From Acidobacteriota bacterium (GTDB lineage Bacteria; Acidobacteriota; Vicinamibacteria; Vicinamibacterales; SCN-69-37), in NCBI GenBank assembly GCA_016716905.1, contig JADJUS010000003.1:731308-795307 (forward strand): 64,000 nucleotides of DNA. Direction: 5' to 3'. Below, in pieces: positions 53,671 to 62,891 of this stretch. The notes beneath the pieces were generated by a model. It had not been told where the DNA came from. It worked only from the letters and a program-made list of their open reading frames with translations, and made no database searches. The position numbers and the translations under genes are program-made. Position 1 is the stretch's first letter. Each line of letters opens with the position of its first letter.

Positions 53671-55812
53671 TCAGCGGCGCGCTGAGACTTCGAACGATAT
53701 CGGGGCGATCGCCTCGGCCTTGCCGCCGTTGACCACTTCTACGCCCAGCGAGTAGTGGCCGGGCGCCAGTCCAGTCAGCGGCAGGTCGATTACCGTTCCG
53801 TGGACGCTCGTCCCGAGGGCGTTGCCAGACTTCGCCAGGGTGGCCGGGCTGTTGAATACGACGGTTCCATCCGGGCGGCGGACCGTCACGATCACCGCGG
53901 CCGGCGGCCCCTGCTTCGGCAGGGGGCCACGGAACGGCACGTAGACAGCTAACCGCTGATCGGCACTGAAACGTCGAGATGCCGTTGGCACCGCGGTGAG
54001 CAGGGACTTCATCACCGGATACTCGCCGGTGGTCGGCACGCTGTCACCGTAGACGCCGACGACAATTCCCGCCGGAGCCAGGCGATCCTCCGCAGCAGTC
54101 AAATCGAGATCGAGAACGGCGGAGCCCGCGGTTCCACCACCTGACTCGATCGCGCCCACCCGTATCTGGTAACTCTGGTTCGGGAGAGGGATTTCCATGA
54201 CGTAGCGCAGTCCGTCCGACACCGCGGCGCGCGCGGTCTTTGGGAGTCGGAGCGTGCCGGTTGAAGATCTCCCGGCTCGAATGTTTCCGTCCGAATCAAT
54301 AGCGACAAACCCCACTTCGATTTCGTTCCGAATGGAGTCGCCCTCCTCAATGAAACGAAAGCCGGACGACTGCAATTCGACAACGACGGAAACAACATGG
54401 TCCTGACCGCGGAGCCCGATCGGGGTGCCCACGACTTGCATCCCCAGACCGGAGACTGGCAGGGCACTGACCAGAAGCGCCTGCATCCAGGGGCTCGCGC
54501 CTTTGAGATTCAGACCGGCCGGCGGAGCACTCGCTGATGCGGCTGCGGGGCCCACTGGAAAGTAACCCGGCCTCGCGGATACAGACACGCCAGGGCGGCC
54601 TACCTGAACAGAGATTTTTCGGTATCGTTCATTGACGGCCGCATTCTTCGGAGAGTATCCAAGGACGTAATAGGTGCTGTTCGCGTCGGCGATCCGATTG
54701 AAGCCGCGATCGAAATCCGTGGAATTGACCACGGCAAAGCCGCCAGTCTGGTCTGCGAAGTTCCGCAAGACTCCCTGGCTGCGTTGCACCTCCTGCTGAA
54801 TGTCCCTGGTCGGCGGAGGAGTCGCGGTGTTACCGGAGCGGCCCGGGCTCGCAGGCGGCCCGGCGGCCCGCATCATGTCGTCTTCGCCAATGCTCGTTCC
54901 ACGCGGATTTACCGTGTAGAGCGACACATTGCTCTTCCTGGCGGAGTCGTACATGGCCCGCTGCGACAACAAGAGGTCTGCCGCGTAACTCGATGCTTGG
55001 CTTGACGCGCTCTGTTGGGCTCCGCCGTTTGCGGCGGTCGTCCCAATCATGTCGGTCATGTCGAGTTCGATGCCTTCCGAAAACAGAATAATCGACCGTC
55101 GCCGACCGGGCACCACGCCAAAGCTGTTGGAGATCGTACGAATGCTGTCGAACAAGGTGCGGGCATCGGCGGCCTTGGTCGCGGCCTCGTAGTCGCGCGG
55201 AGGGCCGTCATCGGCGGCGCGCATCACCGTTTCGATCTTGTTCAGGGTGGCGGAACGACTCTTCCCGCCAACAAACATATCGACGGCCCGGATCAATCGG
55301 GCTTTGTCGCTGGTGAATGATTGATTCCCTGGCCCTCCGACTGTCACCACGGCGACCGCATCGCCCGCTTCAACGTAGGTATTGATGAACTTCTTCGCCT
55401 GTTGCTTGACGCTGCCCGTGCGCAGGGGATGGACATGCTGAGCATCAAGGACGATCACATACGACCGTCCGCTTCCAGTCTGATTGCCGGCCACATCAGT
55501 TCCCACTGGAGGCGCCGGCGCAGACGCTTGAGCCGCGCTCACCGTGTTGCGGGGCAGTTCGACGAATGAGAAGTGGGTGATGTCCTGTCGAACGCCGTCC
55601 TCCTCAAGCGCGAAATCTTCGCGCGTCAGGCCATTGATGGGACGGCCGTTCTTGTCCGAGACGAACGCGACGACTTCGACGAGCGTCGCGCCAGTGCTGA
55701 ACGCGAAGCGCTGATCCTGCTGAAGGGGACCCGCTGCCGATGTTGCCAGGACGCGAAGCGCCCACAGCGCTGCCAGGGACGCGCACAGGCCAACGGCCTT
55801 CGACACTCGCAT
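53671..55812 (-). CDS. Secreted VWFA-related protein with degenerate MIDAS
   Basis: A 713-residue protein with a signal peptide (AVGLCASLAALWALRVLATS) and family regions LVEVVAFVSDKNGRPINGLT and DFALEEDG. The VWA domain has VLDAQHVH where the MIDAS usually has DxSxS, so metal binding is doubtful, although FSEGIE is in the later strand. The C-terminal half has the family segment SVSARPGYFPVG and then several beta-sandwich domains. ATG 55812 follows AGGAGG. Probably periplasmic or surface-located. Confidence 0.85.
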   Translation of the reverse strand: MRVSKAVGLCASLAALWALRVLATSAAGPLQQDQRFAFSTGATLVEVVAFVSDKNGRPINGLTREDFALEEDGVRQDITHFSFVELPRNTVSAAQASAPAPPVGTDVAGNQTGSGRSYVIVLDAQHVHPLRTGSVKQQAKKFINTYVEAGDAVAVVTVGGPGNQSFTSDKARLIRAVDMFVGGKSRSATLNKIETVMRAADDGPPRDYEAATKAADARTLFDSIRTISNSFGVVPGRRRSIILFSEGIELDMTDMIGTTAANGGAQQSASSQASSYAADLLLSQRAMYDSARKSNVSLYTVNPRGTSIGEDDMMRAAGPPASPGRSGNTATPPPTRDIQQEVQRSQGVLRNFADQTGGFAVVNSTDFDRGFNRIADANSTYYVLGYSPKNAAVNERYRKISVQVGRPGVSVSARPGYFPVGPAAASASAPPAGLNLKGASPWMQALLVSALPVSGLGMQVVGTPIGLRGQDHVVSVVVELQSSGFRFIEEGDSIRNEIEVGFVAIDSDGNIRAGRSSTGTLRLPKTARAAVSDGLRYVMEIPLPNQSYQIRVGAIESGGGTAGSAVLDLDLTAAEDRLAPAGIVVGVYGDSVPTTGEYPVMKSLLTAVPTASRRFSADQRLAVYVPFRGPLPKQGPPAAVIVTVRRPDGTVVFNSPATLAKSGNALGTSVHGTVIDLPLTGLAPGHYSLGVEVVNGGKAEAIAPISFEVSARR

Positions 55813-56011
55813 CACAACCTCCTCTGTCGCGTGAATGGGTCCAAGTGTCTCACAACGCAGATCGGCCGGGGGGGAGGGGAAGCCTCCGCGGGAAATCCGT
55901 CGCTGGATGCGGAAAAGGCAGCAGGCTCGGCCGTCGAGCCGCGTCTATCCGGAGACACTGTCGATCATCTTGTCGGCGCATCTCTTGCATCTGACCGGCC
56001 CGGAGGGTCTT

Positions 56012-56545
56012 ATGCGACCACGAGCTGCCGGTGTCCTCTTGGTTGGAGCACTTCTCGTTTTCTCGTCCTCGCCTGTCCTGGCAGAGACCGGAAGCGTTCG
56101 GGTGATTGTCAACATCGACGGGTTGAGTGATCTCCTTCTTTCCGGCAACACCGCCCAGTGGCACCACCTGCGCAGACAGCCCACCACAGGAAACACTGCT
56201 CAACGGCGTCTCCTGGGTGCCGACGGGGCTGTCGGGCTTCTGCAACTGCCTGTCGGACGTGTTCGGAGGTGTCACGCCGGCGATCCTCAAACGGCGACGA
56301 ACTTCGGGGGTGACCTGGAGCGGACGCGCATCCGTCACACTGGAGCAACTGCCCTCGGCGTTGAACAGTTACCGGCTTCGGGTGCGCTTCGATGATCTGG
56401 CCCTGGAGGCGCGGACCTGGACAACGCACTCATCACCTTTGAGTATCCGGCGCCGGTCCCGGTGATGGGCGGGCAGAGCCTGGCTCTTCTCATGGTTCTG
56501 CTTCTCGGGCTTGGGGTCGTCGCGCTGCGCAGGCCCGCCGCCTGA
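56012..56545 (+). pseudogene. Small exosortase-target-like protein, two compensating frameshifts
   Basis: The signal peptide (AAGVLLVGALLVFSSSPVLA) and GNTAQWHHL are read in the start frame. NGVSWVPTGLSGFCNCL to RLRVRFDDLA lies in a second frame, and DNALITFEYPAPVPVMGGQ, helix and RRPAA return to the first frame. The combined protein, about 178 residues, resembles PEP-CTERM-type proteins (QWHH and NGV.W.PT motifs) and ends in a sorting-type helix and arginines. Frame changes fall near 56,175 and 56,400. Real inactivation or base-calling error. Confidence 0.6.
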
Positions 56546-56584
56546 CGCTACCAAGTCATGGGTGTTTCGCTGGTGTCTTAAAGA

Positions 56585-56635
56585 TGGTGCCGAGGGGCAG
56601 AATTGAACTGCCGACACTACGATTTTCAGTCAACG
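56585..56635 (-). other. Attachment site: 3' part of a tRNA-Phe gene
   Basis: On the minus strand the sequence reads anticodon loop CTGAAAA (GAA), variable loop, T arm GGCAG-TTCAATT-CTGCC, acceptor CCTCGGC and ACCA, i.e. the 3' portion of tRNA-Phe. The 5' half is replaced by unrelated DNA at higher coordinates. This is the usual scar left by an integrase using a tRNA gene. The intact copy should lie at the far end of the island. Confidence 0.8.
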
Positions 56636-56845
56636 AACGGCGGTTTTTCGTGAAATCGCCTGAACCCCTCTGAACACGATAACCGCCATAGTCCACTGGT
56701 ATTTACGCGATTCATCGGCTACTCTCCGATTTCAGCGACTTTCGTCGCGGTGTTACCCGGTGTTACCCCAGCCGACACTACGATTGTTTAACGTGGTGTC
56801 TGGTCGACCGGCTGTTACCCCGGCAAGTCGCGTTGGAGGGAGACG

Positions 56846-58033
56846 ATGCCCACGGTGAATTTGACGGCGCGTCTGGTGGCCAGCATCAAGCCGAGCAAAG
56901 CGCGCACGGAGTACTTCGACAGCGCGATGCCGGGTCTCGCGTTGCGCGTGACGCCAACCGGCGCGAAGTCCTGGACGGTGTTGTATCGGCATCGCGGCCG
57001 GCTGCGACGCCTGACACTGGGCAGTGAAAGTGTCGTCACGCTGGCCGCAGCTCGCGATCGTGCGCGTGACGAACTGCATGGCGTGACGAAGGGCGCCGAT
57101 CCAGCGACGGTGAAGCAGGACGGTCGCAAGGCTGAGACGATCGCCGACCTGGCCGACACCTACATCGAACGGTGGGCAAAGCCACGGAAACGATCATGGA
57201 AGGCCGATGACAACCTCCTGCGGAAGAAGATCCTCCCGGCTTGGAAGCAACGGGCGATCAGGGACATCACACGTCAGGACGTGATCCGGTTGGTCGATGG
57301 CGTGGCTGAGACCGCGCCTATCGTGGCCAATCGCGTGGCGGCGCTGCTCTCGAAGATGTTTGCGTTCGCGCTCGACCGCGACCTCGTGACGGCGAGTCCG
57401 GCGGTTCGGATTCCGCGACCAGGGACGGAGCAAGCGCGCGATCGGGTGTTGACCGAGGACGAACTGCGGGCGCTCTGGAAGGCGTTCAGCGCGCTCGAGC
57501 CGCCGATGGCCGCGTTCTACAAGCTGCGCCTGGTGACCGCGCAGCGGGGCGGGGAAGTGGCGTCGATGCGCTGGCGTGACGTGGACCTGGAGTCCGCGTG
57601 GTGGACCATTCCCTCGGCCAGCAGCAAGAACAAACTGGCGCACCGCGTGCCTCTTTCTCAGACGGCCCTGGACTTGATCACAGCGCTTCAGCATGACAAA
57701 TCGAAGCCGGAAGACTTCGTGTTGGAAGGGGCGCGCGGGAAACGGCAACAGGCTGAGGCGGCGGCGATGCTCCCGGTGAAAGACTTTCGCGGCCATGACT
57801 TGCGTCGCACAGCGGCGAGCCTGATGGTCGGATCGGGTGTCTCGCGCCTCACCGTGTCGAAGATACTGAATCACGTCGAACGCTCGGTGACGGCCGTTTA
57901 TGATCGGCACAGTTACGACGCGGAGAAACGCGCAGCGCTCGACGGCTGGGCCCTTTCCCTCGCGAGCATTGGGATTGCCAAGAAGCCGAAGGGTGCGGCC
58001 GTAGTGCGGTTCCGGCGCCGGTCGGCCCGATGA
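56846..58033 (+). CDS. Tyrosine recombinase / integrase (P4-like, N-terminal DUF4102)
   Basis: A 395-residue integrase. The N-terminal DUF4102 arm-binding domain (FDSAMPGLALRVTPTGAKSW) and a core-binding domain (TYIERWAKPRKRSWKADD) precede the catalytic domain with Arg in LVTAQRGGEVASM, the HDLRR motif, and the nucleophile Tyr in YDRHSYDAEKR. AGGGAGA precedes ATG 56846. It sits 210 bp inside the tRNA-Phe att site and points into the island, so it most likely mobilised this element. Intact. Confidence 0.95.
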   Translation: MPTVNLTARLVASIKPSKARTEYFDSAMPGLALRVTPTGAKSWTVLYRHRGRLRRLTLGSESVVTLAAARDRARDELHGVTKGADPATVKQDGRKAETIADLADTYIERWAKPRKRSWKADDNLLRKKILPAWKQRAIRDITRQDVIRLVDGVAETAPIVANRVAALLSKMFAFALDRDLVTASPAVRIPRPGTEQARDRVLTEDELRALWKAFSALEPPMAAFYKLRLVTAQRGGEVASMRWRDVDLESAWWTIPSASSKNKLAHRVPLSQTALDLITALQHDKSKPEDFVLEGARGKRQQAEAAAMLPVKDFRGHDLRRTAASLMVGSGVSRLTVSKILNHVERSVTAVYDRHSYDAEKRAALDGWALSLASIGIAKKPKGAAVVRFRRRSAR

Positions 58034-58255
58034 AAGAGCAGAATGGACCAACGCCGATGACGAACCCCCAGTGCGTCGTGATTGCCGGCCCGAACGGGGC
58101 CCAAGATTGCCACCTGGCGGATCTATGATGGGAGCGGAGTTGGACCGCCGCGTCTCGTGGCGTCTGCATCAGAAGGCGGTCTGACCACCGTGCACGATCC
58201 CGCGACGTGGGTAGAGATCGTCAGGGGAGCAAAGGAGCAGGATGACGCCACGTAG
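58030..58255 (+). pseudogene. Zeta-toxin-like kinase with large internal deletion
   Basis: The start (NPQCVVIAGPNGA) is the zeta-toxin P-loop cut immediately after GPNGA. From about 58103 the frame changes and gives KIATWRIYDGSGVGPPRLVA, which matches the zeta C-terminus. The central 100 or more residues with the rest of the active site are gone. ATG 58030 overlaps the integrase stop (ATGA). Non-functional remnant of a toxin-antitoxin module. Confidence 0.65.
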
Positions 58256-58458
58256 CGCAAGCGAAATCGAAGCCGTCATGCGGGACGACAGCGCCGTCAA
58301 TCAGGCGTTCGTGGCTGCGTATCGACGGACCGTACCAGACATCGTCGCCTTGGTCTTCCCCCCTGGTCGTCTGGAAGGACGGTCAGGTGATTGAGGTATC
58401 GGCAGATTCTGTCGAACTACCGCCGAGCCAGCTGAGTTGGCCGCACGTAGGGGCATGA
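58242..58458 (+). pseudogene. Zeta-associated small protein, frameshifted
   Basis: From ATG 58242 the protein reads SEIEAVMRDDSAVNQAFVAA, and after frame changes near 58,340 and 58,362 reads HRRLGLP then LVVWKDGQVIEVSADSVELP. This matches the short partner often found beside zeta-type toxins (HKRLG.PIVVWRDGKVV). Role presumed antitoxin-like; broken here. Confidence 0.5.
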
Positions 58459-58482
58459 CTTTTCGACAAGTTTGATCGTGTT

Positions 58483-58731
58483 CTAGCCCTGGTCTTTGAA
58501 TAGGGCTTTTACCTCTGCAAGGTGTCGCTTCGCTTCAGCCTGGAGAAGTGTGTTTTGCATGTATCCAGGGTAGAGCGAAGCCACAAACTGCCACCACGTG
58601 GGAGTCGCTGAACTTCGCTCCTGATCCCATCGCCCAAGTAGGCGTAGCAGGCCTCCGGCGCGCCTGTGACGGCGGCGACTTTGGCTCGAGACGGCCTCGT
58701 CCGCTTCCTCCAGATCCTCGAAGCTCAGCAA
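58483..58731 (-). CDS. Hypothetical protein, weakly supported
   Basis: A frame of 82 residues from TTG 58731 (LSFEDLEEADEAVSSQSRRR, WWQFVASLYPGYM), open back to about 58804 without an ATG. It looks coding in composition and has a basic helical middle. No Shine-Dalgarno sequence and no family recognised. Possibly a truncated remnant in the island. Confidence 0.3.
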   Translation of the reverse strand: MLSFEDLEEADEAVSSQSRRRHRRAGGLLRLLGRWDQERSSATPTWWQFVASLYPGYMQNTLLQAEAKRHLAEVKALFKDQG

Positions 58732-58871
58732 AGCCAGGCCTGCCGTCCGGGATCTCGACTTCTCGGTCGAGACTTCATAATGGAGGAATGAGTCCAGAAC
58801 CTAGAGATACACCGGGTGCCCGGACGCGGTCGTCGAATGCGATGGCAACTGGATAGAGTCGGTCGACCTCT

Positions 58872-60196
58872 TCAACTGGAAAACGGCAGCGCAGACACTC
58901 CGCCACTCATAATCGCTTCGACGTCTCGGCCGAGCTGACGAATGACCTCTTTGACAAGACGCCCACTAGTGTCCCGGCGCTCGACGAAAGCCTTTACCAG
59001 GCCCGGCCGAAGTTGGTCGGGGAAGCCTGAGTTAGCCGCCGCATCAGGAATTCGACTAGTTGTGATTTCGATAACGGCGACACGGCCATCCTTCCACATC
59101 AGTGCGTCAATCTCACCTGACGCGAACTGAACCCGGGGCAGGAACTGGCATCCCTGACGCGGCTGCCATCCTCGAAAGAATCTCGATGGAGTAAGCCTCG
59201 GCAAAGTAGCCCCAGTCTTGTTGCCACAACTGCGTTTGAGGCGCTTCTGGTGACTTGAGCCACCAAAAGATGTCGCTCGAGAGCTTTTCAGCGAGCAGCT
59301 CTGGCATTACGGGGGCGACGATTCCTCCGCTGAACCTAACCAATGGTCGATCCCGGAAGGGCATCCTCGCTTGTCTTCGACGCTCCATCGCTGGTTGCCA
59401 GAACTTCGCTTCCAATCTCGAGCGGTCCGGGTGAGAAGGCCTCAAAGATAGTAGGTGTGAGAACGGTGTTGCGTAGCCAGCCGCTCGGGTTAATCAGGAT
59501 GCGGTTCGGGTCTGCTTCCAGCTCTTCAAATGTGACGGTTCCGGACCAATAAGCCGTGAACAAAGTAAGGATTGTGAGTTGGTCGAATGTCAATCCGATG
59601 GCATCGGGAAAACGCGCCAAAAGGTTCTCCGCGCGCGCAGTCAGCGCGGCCGAAGTCTCGGCTGTTGCCAACATCAAGCGAGTTCGGGCCGCAGTAATGT
59701 TGACATTGGCAGGTTGGGACAACCAGAGGCGCGGCATCAATCCTGCCGCCACGGTCAGCCACGCATCGACAGAGCTACCCGAGTCTGAAGTTGGCTCGTA
59801 CCCCCGTACCACGTCCGCGCAGTATCGACTGGCATCGAAGAAGGCTTGAAAGCCCTGCTTCGTGGCCAATGACAGGGGGGCCACTTCCGGGCAGACAGCG
59901 AATGCGCGTCGAAGCAATGCTAACTGTTGGGAAGGTTCCAGAAAAACATCGTTTGGACGCATCAACTGTCGGGTCAGGTCACCTGTGTGCAGGCTGGCCT
60001 GGTGGGTCTGCGCCAGGTACGACTGATTGACTCGTGTGCCTCCGCGGTCGCTCGACAAGGCATGAAGTATCCAGATGATCCGTGGGATAACTTGGTCCCT
60101 CGGCAAGAGGGAAAGGCACGCATCAGCTTCGGCAACGCTGCCCGGCGCGAGCCCAAGTTCGGCACTGCCGATCATGCTAATGACGCGTGGAGGCAT
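58872..60196 (-). pseudogene. Hypothetical protein with PD-(D/E)xK-like C-terminus, two frameshifts
   Basis: Three frames join into one protein of about 440 residues. The N-terminal helical 280 or so residues (ACLSLLPRDQVIPRIIWILH, LTFDQLTILTLFTAYWSGTV) shift near 59,345 to PELLAEKLSSDIFWWLKSPE, and near 59,150 to VQFASGEIDALMWKDGRVAV with IEITTSRI. The last segment looks like a restriction-type nuclease core (D...ExT, lacking the usual Lys). The start is ATG 60196 or 60175, divergent from the DUF262 gene. Possible defence component, now broken. Confidence 0.5.
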
Positions 60197-60235
60197 TGGG
60201 GCTATTCTAGCGGCGCGATTATTCGCAAGGGAATC

Positions 60236-61939
60236 TTGAGAATCGAGACCGTTCAGCGACCGCTTCGTGAACTCGTCCGGTCGTTCACCACTGGCACGAT
60301 CCTGCTTCCACAATTCCAACGGGACTACGTGTGGAAGCCAAAGAAGATTCGCAACCTACTCGACTCCCTGTTGCAGGAATACCCGATCGGCGGCTTCTAT
60401 CTGTGGCGGCCCGCTGGCGCGGCCCTCGACCCCAAGCCCAAACACCTCAATGGTGGTGCTCAACTTCCTCCCGCAGAGTTCTGGGGATATTTGATCGATG
60501 GCCAGCAGCGACTCACGAGCCTCGAGGCAGCCTACGCCCTCTATTCCGGCGAAGATAGAAACGGCGTGGAGCTGAGGTGTTACTTGGATCTTGCCGCGAC
60601 GAACGTCGAGCGCCGCCGCGATACGAAGCTGTTTGTTTCATACGGCGGCCACCGAGCTGTCGCGCGCCGTGTGGACGAGGGGGACCAGACACTCATCCCA
60701 GTTTCCAGTTTCTTCGAAAAAATGGATAAGGCTGCCGAGCATGAACAGGATCGCGAGACAGAGGAGCTGCTCAATGCCGGTGGCTGGAGCAAGCGACGAA
60801 TTCAGGACGGGCTTCAACGCTTGGATCAGGCGAGAAGGATGCTCGATCAGCAGGTCCCTTGCACGACTGTGTATGAGGTGTCAGACGATCAAGCGGTTGA
60901 GGTGTTTAGCCGGCTGAACAAGGGAGGGACGCCTCTGAAACAGGGTGATGTCACCGCTGCGGGACTGGCGCGGGGTAAGACTGTCACCGTGCTCAAAGAC
61001 ATGCGGGAGTTTGTCTCCGGTGAGCGACCGCGACGGCTTGGGTTCAGTTTCTCGTTTGCATTTCGTGCTCTTGTGATCTTCCATCGAGGGACAGCCCAGT
61101 TCTCGTCGTTGAAGCACGACTGGATGGACGCTCCAGGTTCTGATGGCCGGACGCTGCACCAGTCGTGGAAGTCTGCACAGAAGGCGGTCGACTCCGCACT
61201 GGTTTTTGCGGACGAGCGAATGGGCTGGTCGCGGCGGCTCCTCCTTCCTTCTGCTAACGCGCTGATAGTGCTCGCCGCCGCCTAGACAAGTCCGACTTTC
61301 AAGTTGGAGTAGACGACGAACAACAGATGAAGAGGTGGCTCTGCCTCACAGCAATTCAGGGCACATTTCAAGGATCTGTGGAGACGACGATTAATCGGTT
61401 CGTCAGGGGATTGAAGGAGTCAAAGAGAAACCCGGGAGCGGCTTTGGTCGACGCGCTTTTCAAGGACGAAGCAAGGCGAGTCAGGCCCGATGAACTACTG
61501 CAGCCTTCGCCGCTGTGGGGATCGGTTGTTCAAGTTATGCATGCCTGGCTGGTCGGCAGGGCCGCCAAGGATTGGCTGGATGAGGACCGATCGATTGATT
61601 CTCTCGCGCGCAATGAAGCGGCCAAGTTCCCTGGAGGTGACTTGACCGCACATCACATTTTCGCTCGTGATGTGTTGGCGAAAGCACAGTTGCCTGCCGA
61701 GGCTCTAACCGGCCGGCCAACTTCGCTGCTGAGCCGTTCGACGAATGCCGAGTTTGGAGCAAAGACTCCAGACGAGGTATTGCACCAGCTTGACGCCCGA
61801 TCAGAGGAAGCGCGCTGGCGTCCAGTTCTTTGGGGAAGCCGCCGGCGATCGGTTGCGCCGTGAGCGGTACGAGGAGTTCTGCGAATGGCGTGCTGCGCGT
61901 CTCGCGGAAGCACTGAACGATTTCTTGGGATTCGACTGA
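60236..61939 (+). pseudogene. DUF262/HNH (GmrSD-like) nuclease, two frameshifts
   Basis: TTG 60236 (AAGGGA upstream) opens LRIETVQRPLRELVRSFTTG, then LPQFQRDYVW and the DUF262 hallmark LIDGQQRLTSLEA. A stop after LPSANALIVLAAA (61285) is bypassed by a frame change near 61,275 (DKSDFQVGVDDEQQMKRW), leading to an HNH-like DLTAHHIFARD. A second shift near 61,790 gives GVQFFGEAAGDRLRRERYEE. DUF262 plus HNH is the architecture of type IV restriction enzymes that attack modified DNA. About 565 residues if restored. Confidence 0.7.
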
Positions 61940-61979
61940 TCGAAATGAGCGTAACTCCCCAGAAAGCAAGGCCGATGCC

Positions 61980-62891
61980 ATGACCGGCTATATCGCCAAC
62001 ACCGACAGAGGTTGGTTCGACTTCCTCCGGTTGCAACCGCCTCAGGAGGAAGTCAATTTCTGGAGTCCTTCGGCACACAGTGTCTTCAGAGGGCCTGTTG
62101 GCAGCCCGTTTTTCTTCAAGCTGAAGTCTCCGGACAACGCGATTGGCGGATACGGCGTCGTGTCGTGGGCTGACCGAATGCCGGAGTGGCTGGCATGGGA
62201 GTGCTTTGGCCAGGGCAACGGCGCCCCTAACCTTGTGGCGATGCAGGCGCAGATCGAACGGCTCCGAAAGAGCAGCGACATTCAGGGGCGGGAATCCCTC
62301 GACCAGATCGGATGCATCATCCTTTCGCGTCCTGTGTTCTTCCCGCCAGAGCTTTGGATTCCGCAGCCGATCGATTGGAAGAAGAACAACCTGCGCTATG
62401 CAGGCTATGACCTGGCGACCGGCGAAGGCGCTCGCGTGTGGCGCGAGTGCCAGTTGCGTGTTGAGGGGTTGACTGCAGTCCTGGAGGCCGACCGGTACGG
62501 GCAGCCTGTTCTCATCGCGCCAAGGCTCGGGCAAGGCACTTTTCGCCTTGCAGTCACGAAGGCGTATGGCGGGGCGTGTGCGATGACGGGCGAGCATTCC
62601 CTACCAGTGCTGGAGGCGGCTCACATCAAGGCGTACGGGGCCGATGGCGAGCACGAGGTGCGCAACGGCATTCTGCTCCGGTCCGACGTGCACAAACTAT
62701 TTGACCGCGGATACATGACTGTGACCCCGGAACATCGAGTTGAGGTGAGCCGGCAGTTTAAGGAACACTTCAGTAACGGCAAGTCGTACTATCCGCTGCA
62801 CGGCGCCGCGGTCGCATTGCCGCAGCGGCAGGTCGATCTGCCAGATGCCGCTTTCCTTCAGTGGCACAACGAGCATGTGTTCCGCGCATGA
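61980..62891 (+). CDS. HNH endonuclease (restriction-type)
   Basis: An intact 303-residue protein. The N-terminal domain (NFWSPSAHSVFRGPVGSPFF, ESLDQIGCIILSRPVFFPPE) is followed by an HNH nuclease with CAMTGEHSLPVLEAAHIKAY, N in VRNGILL and H in RSDVHKLFDRGYM, the layout of HNH_2 proteins such as YhcG-/McrA-like restriction nucleases. The stop overlaps the next start (ATGA), tying it to the DUF3883 gene as one cassette. Confidence 0.8.
   Translation: MTGYIANTDRGWFDFLRLQPPQEEVNFWSPSAHSVFRGPVGSPFFFKLKSPDNAIGGYGVVSWADRMPEWLAWECFGQGNGAPNLVAMQAQIERLRKSSDIQGRESLDQIGCIILSRPVFFPPELWIPQPIDWKKNNLRYAGYDLATGEGARVWRECQLRVEGLTAVLEADRYGQPVLIAPRLGQGTFRLAVTKAYGGACAMTGEHSLPVLEAAHIKAYGADGEHEVRNGILLRSDVHKLFDRGYMTVTPEHRVEVSRQFKEHFSNGKSYYPLHGAAVALPQRQVDLPDAAFLQWHNEHVFRA

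Noticed and set aside
56585..56700. Complete tRNA gene on the minus strand
   Set aside because: Only the anticodon-to-CCA part folds; no GCCGAGG 5' acceptor strand or D arm follows, so it is an attachment-site fragment.
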